Program-made: the position numbers and the translations under genes
In this document: positions 52,708 to 60,634 of the stretch, piece by piece
Numbering within the stretch: position 1 is the stretch's first letter
Layout: each line of letters begins with the position of its first letter
Source of the DNA: Sphingomonas phyllosphaerae 5.2
GTDB lineage: Bacteria > Pseudomonadota > Alphaproteobacteria > Sphingomonadales > Sphingomonadaceae
Direction of reading: 5' to 3'
DNA length: 64,000 bases
NCBI RefSeq assembly: GCF_000419605.1
Contig: NZ_ATTI01000002.1
Location: 60,818-124,817 of the forward strand
Notes under the pieces: model-generated
Database searches by the model: none
What the model was told of the DNA's origin: nothing
Seen by the model: only the letters and a program-made list of their open reading frames with translations

Positions 52708-53931
52708 TTACCGTGCGGGTGCGGGTGCGGGCGTCGGGATCGCGCTGCGCGCGGCCATCCGCTGGCGCTGCATGGCGCTCATCGCCTCGGTCTCGGTCAG
52801 GTCGATGACGTGCACCGACAGCTTGCCCATGCGCTGCCGGATGCGGGTGCCGATCGGCACGTCCATATCGCCACGCACCGTGAAGCGGTCGATCCGGTAC
52901 CGGCCGGGCTGCCCGTCGCTCGCCCGCAACGGGACGTAGCGACGCGCGCCGACGTGGTGCAGGATCCCCGGCGCCCACTGCCCGAGCCCGTTGCTGCGCA
53001 GCAATTCCGCATCGGCGACCGTACCGTCCGGGCGGATCCAATAGCCGACATCGGCGAAGTGGATCGCATCGTCGCGTAGCGGCGGCAACGCATCTATCCG
53101 TCCCCGTGGCGGATTGATGTCTTCGATCGGCGGCGCGTACAGTAACACCGGGTGCGCCTCGGTCGATTGCCGCAGCCGTGCCGCCAGCGCGTCGACCGCG
53201 GTGTCGTCGCCCTTGCGGATCGCCACGCGCGTGCGCAGGATTTCGCGCAGCTCGGCCATCGTCGAATCCGCACCGCCCGCCAGCGTCACCGCTGTATCGG
53301 CAAAGCGCTCCGCCTCGCGAAAGCGGTTCCGTTGCAGTGCCAGCCACCCGCGCCGGAACGCGGCGCTCGCCGCCAGCGCCGGCTGGCCGTTCGCCGCGGC
53401 GCGGCGCTGGATCTTGCCGTAGATGTTGTCGGCCATGATGATCGCGCCTTGCCCGACCATGTCGTCCGCGAACGACAGCTCCTCGGTCATCGTAGCGACG
53501 TCCATCGCGCCGAGCTGCTGTCGCAGCACCGACACGTTGTTGCGCGATGCCGTGCGCCATAGGTTGGTGTCGCCCTCATGCTCGGCGACGGTCGCGAGCG
53601 TCGCGTACAGGCTGGACACCGGCCCCGGCAGCGTGGCGGCATAGCGCTTGTTGCGGCGGATCGCGGCCTGCAACGTCTGCCGTGCATCGACATAGCGCCC
53701 GTCGGCGAACTGTTCGACCGACGCCTGCAATGACGCCTCGACCTCCTGCACGGGCGGGCAATGCCGCGCCACGCACGCCGCGAGATCCTTCTCGGCACGA
53801 TGCCCGACGACGATGACGTCGGCGGGTGCCGGGGCGGGCGGGGCAGCAGCAACGGGCGCGGACGCGGGCGCGGGTGCGGGCGTGGCGGGCGTGGCGACTT
53901 GCGCCAGCAGGAGCAGCAGCGGACCGGGCAT
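52708..53931 (-). CDS. periplasmic protein with repeat-like helices and TonB-C-like end, function unknown
   Basis: 407 residues. A hydrophobic N-terminus (PGPLLLLLAQVATPATPAPA) and a Pro/Ala linker, then helical repeats: SVEQFADGRYVDARQTLQAA, AAFRRGWLALQRNRFREAER, suggesting a TPR-like superhelix. Near the C-terminus FADVGYWIRPDGTVADAELL and RRYVPLRASDGQPGRYRIDR resemble the TonB C-terminal strand pattern. No catalytic motif. It faces the nuclease gene tail to tail. Family unrecognised. Confidence 0.65.
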   Translation of the reverse strand: MPGPLLLLLAQVATPATPAPAPASAPVAAAPPAPAPADVIVVGHRAEKDLAACVARHCPPVQEVEASLQASVEQFADGRYVDARQTLQAAIRRNKRYAATLPGPVSSLYATLATVAEHEGDTNLWRTASRNNVSVLRQQLGAMDVATMTEELSFADDMVGQGAIIMADNIYGKIQRRAAANGQPALAASAAFRRGWLALQRNRFREAERFADTAVTLAGGADSTMAELREILRTRVAIRKGDDTAVDALAARLRQSTEAHPVLLYAPPIEDINPPRGRIDALPPLRDDAIHFADVGYWIRPDGTVADAELLRSNGLGQWAPGILHHVGARRYVPLRASDGQPGRYRIDRFTVRGDMDVPIGTRIRQRMGKLSVHVIDLTETEAMSAMQRQRMAARSAIPTPAPAPAR

Positions 53932-53996
53932 GTCGGATGCTCACCCGTGCACCTGCGGCTGTCAAGCAGCCGCCGGCAGGCGGCGCGCGCCGATGG

Positions 53997-54120
53997 TCAC
54001 CGCAATCGCGGCGCCTTCGCCACCTTCGCCCGGCTAACATATTCGAAGTTCTGCGCATCCGGCGCATCGTCGCCATCCTGCGCCACGAACAGCCCGGCGG
54101 GATATCCGGGCCCGAAAAAT
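53997..54120 (-). pseudogene. C-terminal remnant of a beta-propeller phytase
   Basis: About 40 codons: RFFGPGYPAGLFVAQDGDDA, then PDAQNFEYVSRAKVAKAPRL. The order YPxGLxVxQDGxxxxxxQNF is the last blade of beta-propeller (3-)phytases. No further phytase sequence is seen upstream, so only this tail survives. It lies next to a TonB receptor gene, a common pairing for such phytases. Confidence 0.6.
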
Positions 54121-54242
54121 CGCTGAGCCCCCGTCGGTGATCGAGCGCGTGACTCAATCGCGCTGCGGTGAGTCAGCAAATCCGTCGGACACTTCCGCGC
54201 GCCGGCGCTAGAGCGCTGGAACGCTCGCGAAGGAGGTCGCCG

Positions 54243-54512
54243 GTGACGTTCGATCCGCTCCCCTACGATCCCGTCGAACTGGTCGCGTGCAACCCGGCGC
54301 GCGGCGTCCACCGCCGCTGGCGGCTGCAGGCGATGCGCGACCTGTTCGGGCGCGTGGTGGTGGAGACGGCGTGGGGGCGGATCGGTGCGCCGGGTCGCAC
54401 GCTGATGCGCAGTTTCGCGCACGAGGACGATGCGCGGCGCTATGTCCGCGCGCTCCTGCGGCGTCGCGCAGGCGCACCGCGCCGGATCGGTACCGACTAT
54501 CGGCAGGCCTGA
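54243..54512 (+). CDS. WGR-domain protein
   Basis: 89 residues. RRWRLQAMRDLFGRVVVETA, WGRIGAPGRTLMRSFAHEDD and ARRYVRALLRRRAGAP: this is the WGR domain named after its Trp-Gly-Arg and found in PARPs and in bacterial stand-alone proteins, possibly nucleic-acid binding. GTG start at 54243 after AAGGAGG (54229-54235). An upstream extension exists but lacks the site. Confidence 0.88.
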   Translation: MTFDPLPYDPVELVACNPARGVHRRWRLQAMRDLFGRVVVETAWGRIGAPGRTLMRSFAHEDDARRYVRALLRRRAGAPRRIGTDYRQA

Positions 54513-54702
54513 TTAGGTAAGCATCACTGTCGTTGAAGCGTGCCGTTGGTGCGACGGACCGATGTCGTACAATGATTTACAATCGTAAGAAAAAGTCGTC
54601 TCTTTGCAACATTCTAGTCGTGCCTGTCGGGAGGCGCGGCATCGACGACACATAACGGCCGCCGGTGGTCCGATGCCGCGCGGGTCGTACAGGGAGATCA
54701 TC

Positions 54703-57700
54703 GTGACCCATAACGCTTCGACGCGCGCAGCCTTGCGCCACGGGGTCGGCTGTTCCGCGCTCGCGCTCGCCGTCCTGTTCGCCACCCCCGCGTTCGCGCA
54801 GGGGCAGACGGCAGGCCAGACCCCGGCGCAATCGACGACGCAGCCGCCCGCGCCGGTCGAGCAAAGCCCGGTCGAGCCGGTCGCTGACGGCGCCGACGAT
54901 ACCCGGGGCAACACCGGCGGCGACATCGTCGTCACCGGCTCGATCCTGCGCACCACCGACCGCGCGACGCCGTCGCCGGTGACGACCGTCAGCGCCGAGG
55001 CGCTCGACCAGCGCGGCGTGCAGACCGCGCAGGAGGGCATCCAGCAACTGACCTTCAACAACGGCCCGGCGCTCACCAATTCGTTCAGCGCCAATGGCGC
55101 GTTCGCGGGCGGTGCGTCGGCGGTGTCGCTGCGCGGGTTGTCGACCAACTCGACGCTGGTGCTGTTCGACGGCCTGCGCGCCGCTTATTACCCGCTGTCC
55201 GACGACGGCACGCGCAACTTCGTCGACCTGAACACGATCCCCGACGAACTGGTCGACCGGATCGAGGTGCTGCGCGACGGCGCATCGTCCAGCTACGGCG
55301 CGGATGCGATCGCGGGCGTCGTCAACATCATCACCAAGCGCCAGTACAAGGGCATCGGCGGGCGCGTCGAGGCGGGCATCACCGAGCGCGGCGACGGCGC
55401 GAACCAGCGGCTCAGCCTGATCGCGGGCACCGGCGATCTCGATGATAACGGCTACAACGCCTATGTCAGCGGCTTCTACCTGAACCAGAACCCGCTCTAT
55501 AACCGCGACCGCGGCTATCCCTACAACACCAGCGACCAGCGCCGGATCTGCAACGACGGCAATTGCGGGCCGAACAACGTCGTCAACGGGCTGGACGGCA
55601 ACGGCGGCTACACCTTCTCCGAAGGCGTGTTCAACACCGGCGGCACGCTGTACGTCCGCCCGTTCGACGGCACCAACACCGACGCGCAGGGCCGCTACCA
55701 GCAGCTGAACCCCGCGCTCGGCTGCACGCGCGGTCCCGGCTACACGCTGTCCGCCGCGGACCTCGCGCGCACCGACGAGGACGGCAACCTCGTCAACGCC
55801 GCCGCGCCGAACAGCGTGTGCCAGGACGACCTGGTCAACAACGACGGCGTGATCGCGCCGAAGATCGAGCGCTTCGGCGGCTCGGCGCGCTTCACCGCGC
55901 GCGTCGGCGACAATGCCGAGGCCTATGCGATGTTCAATTTCCAGCAGAGCCGCGTCGGCTACACCGGCGGACTGGGGATCATCCGCGCCAATGCCAATGC
56001 CGGGATCGACTTCCCGCGCTTCAGCACCGGCGGCACCGGCCCGTCGTTCGCGCCGGGCTCGTTCCAGCTCACGTTGCCGGTCTATACCTGCGCGGGCGGC
56101 GTCGGCTCGGCCAACGGGCTCGGCACCGGCTGCACCGCGGCGAACGGCACGCTCAACCCCAACAATCCGTTCGCGGCGCAGGGCCAGGTCGCGCGGATCG
56201 TCGGGCGCCTGCCCAGCATCCGCCAATATGACGAGACGCGCAGCCGCGTGTACCGCGCCGCGGTCGGCATCAAGGGCAGTGTCGCGGATACCTGGGACTA
56301 TGCGGTCGACGCCACCGCGATGCACACCGACCTGCGCCGGCTCCAGCAGGGCTATGTCCGCATCGACAACCTGCTGACCGCGATCGCGCAGGGCAGCTAC
56401 AATTTCGTCGATCCGTTCGCGAACACCGATCGCCAGAACAGCTTCCTGTCGCCGGACAACGTCAACAACGCCGAGTCCGACCTGATGCAGGTGCAGGCGA
56501 CGGTCGGGCGCTCGCTGGCGCAATTGCCGGGTGGTCCGCTCCAGCTCGGGCTGGGGCTCGCCTATCGCTACGAATCGATCAACGCGCCCAGCGCCAACCC
56601 CGATTTCAACGGGCCGACCGATCGTTACTTCGTGCTCAACGGCTTCGGCGTGAACGGCAATCGCTCGGTCTATTCGGCGTTCGGCGAGCTGAACGCGCCG
56701 GTCTTCGACCAGCTCGTGCTCAACGCCTCGGGCCGCTACGACAAATATTCGAGCGGGCAGCAGGCGTTCTCGCCGAAGTTCGGCGCGAAGTTCACGCCGT
56801 TCCGGCAGTTCGCGGTGCGCGGCACCTATTCGCGCGGCTTCCGCATCCCCAGCTTCGGCGAGGCCAATTCGTTGCCGACCAGCGGGTTCGTCAACGCCGC
56901 GCCGACCACCTATTCGGACGGCTTCCTCGCGCAATACGGCTGTACGCAGGAAACGTTCACGTCGTGCCCGGCCTATATCCGTAACTCGTCCTACGGGCAG
57001 ACGACGCGCGCCACCCCGAACCTCGATCCCGAGAAGTCGCGCAGCTTCACCGCCGGCGTCATCTTCGAGCCGACGCGCGCCTTCACCTTCACGGTCGACT
57101 ATTTCAACATCAAGAAGACCAACGCGATCGCCGCGGCGGACAACCAGGCCGCGATCGACGCCTATAATGCCGGCGGTGCGATCCCGGCCGGTTTCGAGGT
57201 GATCCCGGATGCGATCGACCCCAGCTTCGCCGGCGCGCGCCCGCGCATCGCGTTCGTCGAGGCCAGCTACGTCAACGCCAACACGATCCGCTCGCAGGGC
57301 ATCGATTTCAGCGCGACCGGCACCTTCGACGTCGCCGAGAACGTCAGCTTCACCTCCTCGGCGCAGGCCAGCCTGATCCTGGAGCTGTCGACCGAATTCG
57401 CCGACGGATCGAAGCAGGAATATCAGGGCACGATCGGCAATTACGACCTGACCGCCGGGTCGGGCACGCCGCGCTGGCGCGGTACGTGGCAGAACACCCT
57501 GAACCTGCGCGATTTCTCGCTGACCGCGACCGCGCAATATTTCGACGGCTACAATCTGTCGGCCGAGGACCAGGGCGGCGTGCGCGGCGATTGCAAGATG
57601 AACCCCGGCTACGTGCCGTGCGACGTCGACAGCTACATCACGCTCGACCTGACCGGCAGCGTGAAGGTCACCGACCGCGCCAGCTTCTACGTCAACGTCC

Positions 57701-57828
57701 TGAACCTGTTCGACAGCATGCCGCCGATCGACCCGGTGACGTACGGCGCCAACCTGTACAACCCGGTGCAGGGCGGCAGCGGCATCTACGGCCGCATGTT
57801 CCGCGCCGGCTTCAAGCTGAGGCTGTAA
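54703..57828 (+). CDS. TonB-dependent outer-membrane receptor
   Basis: 1041 residues. Signal RHGVGCSALALAVLFATPAF ending AFAQ; TonB-box-like GDIVVTGSILRTTDRATPSP; plug LRGLSTNSTLVLFDGLRAAY and DGASSSYGADAIAGVVNIIT; barrel ending YGRMFRAGFKLRL. The GTG at 54703 has AGGGAG six bases upstream and gives a normal signal; an ATG at 54604 is less likely. The beta-propeller phytase remnant and a phosphatase gene near it suggest organic-phosphate or phytate-type ligands, but that is inference. Confidence 0.87.
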   Translation: MTHNASTRAALRHGVGCSALALAVLFATPAFAQGQTAGQTPAQSTTQPPAPVEQSPVEPVADGADDTRGNTGGDIVVTGSILRTTDRATPSPVTTVSAEALDQRGVQTAQEGIQQLTFNNGPALTNSFSANGAFAGGASAVSLRGLSTNSTLVLFDGLRAAYYPLSDDGTRNFVDLNTIPDELVDRIEVLRDGASSSYGADAIAGVVNIITKRQYKGIGGRVEAGITERGDGANQRLSLIAGTGDLDDNGYNAYVSGFYLNQNPLYNRDRGYPYNTSDQRRICNDGNCGPNNVVNGLDGNGGYTFSEGVFNTGGTLYVRPFDGTNTDAQGRYQQLNPALGCTRGPGYTLSAADLARTDEDGNLVNAAAPNSVCQDDLVNNDGVIAPKIERFGGSARFTARVGDNAEAYAMFNFQQSRVGYTGGLGIIRANANAGIDFPRFSTGGTGPSFAPGSFQLTLPVYTCAGGVGSANGLGTGCTAANGTLNPNNPFAAQGQVARIVGRLPSIRQYDETRSRVYRAAVGIKGSVADTWDYAVDATAMHTDLRRLQQGYVRIDNLLTAIAQGSYNFVDPFANTDRQNSFLSPDNVNNAESDLMQVQATVGRSLAQLPGGPLQLGLGLAYRYESINAPSANPDFNGPTDRYFVLNGFGVNGNRSVYSAFGELNAPVFDQLVLNASGRYDKYSSGQQAFSPKFGAKFTPFRQFAVRGTYSRGFRIPSFGEANSLPTSGFVNAAPTTYSDGFLAQYGCTQETFTSCPAYIRNSSYGQTTRATPNLDPEKSRSFTAGVIFEPTRAFTFTVDYFNIKKTNAIAAADNQAAIDAYNAGGAIPAGFEVIPDAIDPSFAGARPRIAFVEASYVNANTIRSQGIDFSATGTFDVAENVSFTSSAQASLILELSTEFADGSKQEYQGTIGNYDLTAGSGTPRWRGTWQNTLNLRDFSLTATAQYFDGYNLSAEDQGGVRGDCKMNPGYVPCDVDSYITLDLTGSVKVTDRASFYVNVLNLFDSMPPIDPVTYGANLYNPVQGGSGIYGRMFRAGFKLRL

Positions 57829-57839
57829 GGGGCTATATC

Positions 57840-57885
57840 TTGTCCTTCCTGTCCGATTGATCTATATCCCGGACAGGAAGGACAA
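57840..57885. promoter_or_regulatory. perfect 16-bp inverted repeat, likely operator of the RES toxin-antitoxin operon
   Basis: TTGTCCTTCCTGTCCG (57840-57855), a 14-base spacer containing TCTATATC, then CGGACAGGAAGGACAA (57870-57885), just two bases before the antitoxin ATG at 57888. Each arm contains a direct repeat of TGTCC. Antitoxins usually repress their own operon through such sites. Confidence 0.8.
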
Positions 57886-57887
57886 TC

Positions 57888-58487
57888 ATGGCCACGCTTG
57901 CGCAACCCATCTCCGCTCCCGATACGCTGCGGCGCCGTGCGATGCAGGCGTTGACCGATGCGATCGCGCGGGCGCTCGACAGTGCGAGCGAGGAGACGCT
58001 GGCCGCGATCGTCGGGGCGCAGGATCCGCGCGAGGCGCTGGCGATCGCGCCGCGTGATCTCGCGCCGGTGCCGCCCGAGCGGCTGGCTGCCGAGCGGGCA
58101 GCGCGGGCACGGACCGCGGGGTTCCGGGCCGAACTGGCCGAGCGCGCGGGGGGCGTGTACGGACGCGCGGATGTCGCGGAATTGCTCGGCGTGACGCCCG
58201 CGGCGATCGACAAGCAGCGGCAGCGGCGGCAGATTCTGGGTGTGCCGTACGGCAATGAGATCCGCTATCCCGCGGCGCAGTTCCGCGACGGGGCGGCGGT
58301 GCCGGGGCTGAAGCCGATCCTCGACGCGCTGGACGACATGAACCCGTGGGGGCAGCTGCAATTGCTCGCCGCGCCGCTCGACGGGTTCGGGGACGCGCCG
58401 GCCTCGGTGTTCGAGCTGCTGGGGCGCGGGGCGGACGCCGGGACGCGCGCGCGGCTGGCGCAGCTGGCGGCGGGCTGGGCGGGCTGA
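57888..58487 (+). CDS. antitoxin of RES-type toxin-antitoxin system
   Basis: 199 residues: ALTDAIARALDSASEETLAA, then a helix-turn-helix-like DVAELLGVTPAAIDKQRQRR followed by QILGVPYGNEIRYPAAQF, and a C-terminal helical part with LKPILDALDDMNPWGQLQLL. This is the DNA-binding antitoxin arrangement seen beside RES toxins (Xre/MbcA-like in role, different in detail). It precedes the toxin by 12 bp, and the palindrome at its start suits autoregulation. Confidence 0.8.
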   Translation: MATLAQPISAPDTLRRRAMQALTDAIARALDSASEETLAAIVGAQDPREALAIAPRDLAPVPPERLAAERAARARTAGFRAELAERAGGVYGRADVAELLGVTPAAIDKQRQRRQILGVPYGNEIRYPAAQFRDGAAVPGLKPILDALDDMNPWGQLQLLAAPLDGFGDAPASVFELLGRGADAGTRARLAQLAAGWAG

Positions 58488-58498
58488 GCACCGCGGCG

Positions 58499-59053
58499 AT
58501 GCTGCGCCTGCGACGGCTGCGCGAGGGCAGCATCTTCCATCGCATCCACCGCAAGTCCTTGTCGCCGCTGTTCTTCGGTCCGGCCGGCGTGGTGCCGCTG
58601 CAGCGCTACGACGATCCGGCCGGCGGGTATAAGATGCTGTACCTCGCGCTCGATCTCGAGACCGCGTTCGGCGAAACAATGGTGCGCGTTCCGACGGTTA
58701 GCGACGTGCTGTCGAGCGATGTCGCGATGCGCGCGCGGAGCGAGCTGGTCGCCACGCGCGCGCTGAAACTCTATCCGCTGGTCGATGCCGGCGTGTCGGC
58801 GCACGGGCTGTCGTTCACCGAATTGCACGGCAGCGATTACCGGCGGACACAGGCGATCGGCGCGGAAATTCACGCGAAAACCCAGGCAGATGGCGTGCTC
58901 TACACGTCGCGGTTCAACGACCGCCGCTGCGTCGCGCTGTTCGACCGCGCGCGCGACGCGGTCGCGATCGGGGCGGTCGACGGCGCGGCGCTGCTGGCCG
59001 AGGAAGCGCTGACGCTCGCGGCGCGGTTCGGAAAGACCTACGTCGATCCGTGA
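58499..59053 (+). CDS. RES-domain toxin (NAD-degrading type)
   Basis: 184 residues. GSIFHRIHRKSLSPLFFGPA has the Arg and following residues of the family; MLYLALDLETAFGETMVRVP gives the Glu-containing RES core and DGVLYTSRFNDRRCVALFD the Arg/Ser region. RES toxins (as in Xre-RES and MbcTA) consume NAD in the cytoplasm. I chose the ATG at 58499; an open frame reaches upstream into the antitoxin gene but that part is not RES-like. Confidence 0.87.
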   Translation: MLRLRRLREGSIFHRIHRKSLSPLFFGPAGVVPLQRYDDPAGGYKMLYLALDLETAFGETMVRVPTVSDVLSSDVAMRARSELVATRALKLYPLVDAGVSAHGLSFTELHGSDYRRTQAIGAEIHAKTQADGVLYTSRFNDRRCVALFDRARDAVAIGAVDGAALLAEEALTLAARFGKTYVDP

Positions 59054-59158
59054 CATCCGGTGCATCGCGGTACCGCGCGGTCCGTCGTTTCCAGCCATAT
59101 CCGGCACGCCGGTGCCGGATCAGGACCCGCCGGAGCGCTTCGGTGCGCGCGCGGGACG

Positions 59159-60355
59159 CTATGACGCCGGCGCGAGGTGCGCGGACAGCAGCGCCGCGAA
59201 ACGATCGAGCGGGCAGAGCTGCACGCAGCCGGGGATCGTCATCGGCGTGGTCGTCACGCGGCTGCCGAGCCGGCCCAGTTCGGCGGGCGTCTGCGTACGA
59301 TAGGACAGGCGGACCACTGCCGCGCCGCGATCGTCGCGGAGCCGTTCGAGCACCAGCGTGCCGGCCGGCGCGGTGTCGCCCCGCGCATAGCCGGGCGAGA
59401 CGAGGTCGACGCGCAGCGCGGCCGCCAGCGCGGTGACGTTGGTGTCATGCCCGACCAGCAGGTCGAGCGCGGGGCCGTTCGGGGCGGTCAGCGACGCGAT
59501 CACGCGGCGGCCGAGCGGCCCGGCCTGATGCGCGGCCATATAGGGCGAGCGCGTGAAGACGTCGAACAGCGCGGCGTGGAGGCGGCCGAGCCGTTCGAGC
59601 GTCGCGGGCGTCACGCGGCCCCAGCCGACGACCGGCATGCCCTCCGCCGTTTCGAGCAACAGCACCTGCGCGATCCCGGAGGTGCGGCGGATCGGGCCGT
59701 CCAGTTCGATGCCATGGCCGTCGGCGCTTGCGCGCAGCGCAGGCGGCGCACCGGGGCTGCACGTCGGCTGCGCGCACCCCAGCACGCGGTCGAGCAGCCG
59801 CAGTTCGGCGCGGTGCTTCGCGGCGAGACGGTCCATCCCGCCCGTGAAGCGTTCGATCGCGGCAATGGCCGTTTGCGGCACGAAATCGGTGGTGCCGGCA
59901 CGCAACGCCTCGAACAGCGGATCGACCGCGCCGGCCGCGCGGTGGCCGACCGCGATGTCGCAGCCGGGCGCGAAGCCGGCGACGAAGCCGGTGCCGCTGT
60001 CGATCGTCCGGCGGCTGACGTTGGTCCAGACGCCGACCGTGCCGCGCGCCGGGCAACCGGCCGCGGGGACGACGCCGCGTGCCGCCAGCCACGCGCGATC
60101 GGCCGCGCCGCGGATCGCCATCGCGCGCATGCCGTGCGGGGTCATCTGCTCGGCGGCGACCGGCCACGTCGGCCACGGCGCGGCGGTGCGCGTGCCGACC
60201 GGGACCTCGCCGTCGATCGGCGCGCGGACGCCGTGGCGCATGACCATCACCACGCGCTCGACCTTGAGCGCGGGTGCGGGGCGTGGCGCGGCGAAGGTGG
60301 GTGTGGCGAGCGTAACCGCCGTTGCGATGGCCAGCAGCGTGCGTCGGATCGTCAT
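59159..60355 (-). CDS. histidine-acid phosphatase, phytase-type
   Basis: 398 residues with signal peptide RRTLLAIATAVTLATPTFAA. The active-site motif VMVMRHGVRAPID (RHGxRxP, about 37-48) and the proton-donor motif LLVGHDTNVTALA (HD, about 305) are both present. The AppA/Agp-type segments TPHGMRAMAIRG and WTNVSRRTIDSGTGFVAGF agree. It removes phosphate from phytate or sugar phosphates in the periplasm. It is on the same strand as the TonB receptor at 60635-63427 and lies downstream of it (about 280 bp), so the pair may be one transcription unit. Confidence 0.9.
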   Translation of the reverse strand: MTIRRTLLAIATAVTLATPTFAAPRPAPALKVERVVMVMRHGVRAPIDGEVPVGTRTAAPWPTWPVAAEQMTPHGMRAMAIRGAADRAWLAARGVVPAAGCPARGTVGVWTNVSRRTIDSGTGFVAGFAPGCDIAVGHRAAGAVDPLFEALRAGTTDFVPQTAIAAIERFTGGMDRLAAKHRAELRLLDRVLGCAQPTCSPGAPPALRASADGHGIELDGPIRRTSGIAQVLLLETAEGMPVVGWGRVTPATLERLGRLHAALFDVFTRSPYMAAHQAGPLGRRVIASLTAPNGPALDLLVGHDTNVTALAAALRVDLVSPGYARGDTAPAGTLVLERLRDDRGAAVVRLSYRTQTPAELGRLGSRVTTTPMTIPGCVQLCPLDRFAALLSAHLAPAS

Positions 60356-60424
60356 GGCATCATCCTTGGTGGGGGTGCGTCGTTGCGGGCATAACGCAGC
60401 GATCGTGGGCGTTGCGGGCCGGCG

Positions 60425-60571
60425 CTGGATTGCTTCGCTGCGCTTGCGATGACGGGTTGCTCCGCGGTTCGCGGCGGGGCTGGACTGCGGACGGACAGGC
60501 CGGCGGGTTTCGATCCTGCCGCTTGCTTCCCGCAGCGAGGAAGCGTCACCCCGGGTCGTGCCCGGGGTGAC
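60425..60571. repeat. composite extragenic palindromic repeat
   Basis: ATTGCTTCGCTGCGCTTGCG then ATGAC (the reverse-strand counterpart of the unit at 20740) followed by GTCACCCCGGG-tcgtg-CCCGGGGTGAC (60545-60571, a perfect 11-bp stem). It lies between the TonB receptor gene and the phosphatase gene. The same pair of units occurs at 20740-20845. Confidence 0.7.
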
Positions 60572-60634
60572 GGGTGCGGGGTGACGGGCGCGGGCGCGGG
60601 GTCGCCGGTCGGTGACCGCATCCGCCGCAGCGCC

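Noticed and set aside
54577-57537. A 986-codon open frame on the minus strand opposite the third TonB receptor
   Set aside because: Same reason: antisense shadow with RR/RAV-rich composition; the plus strand has signal peptide, plug and barrel.
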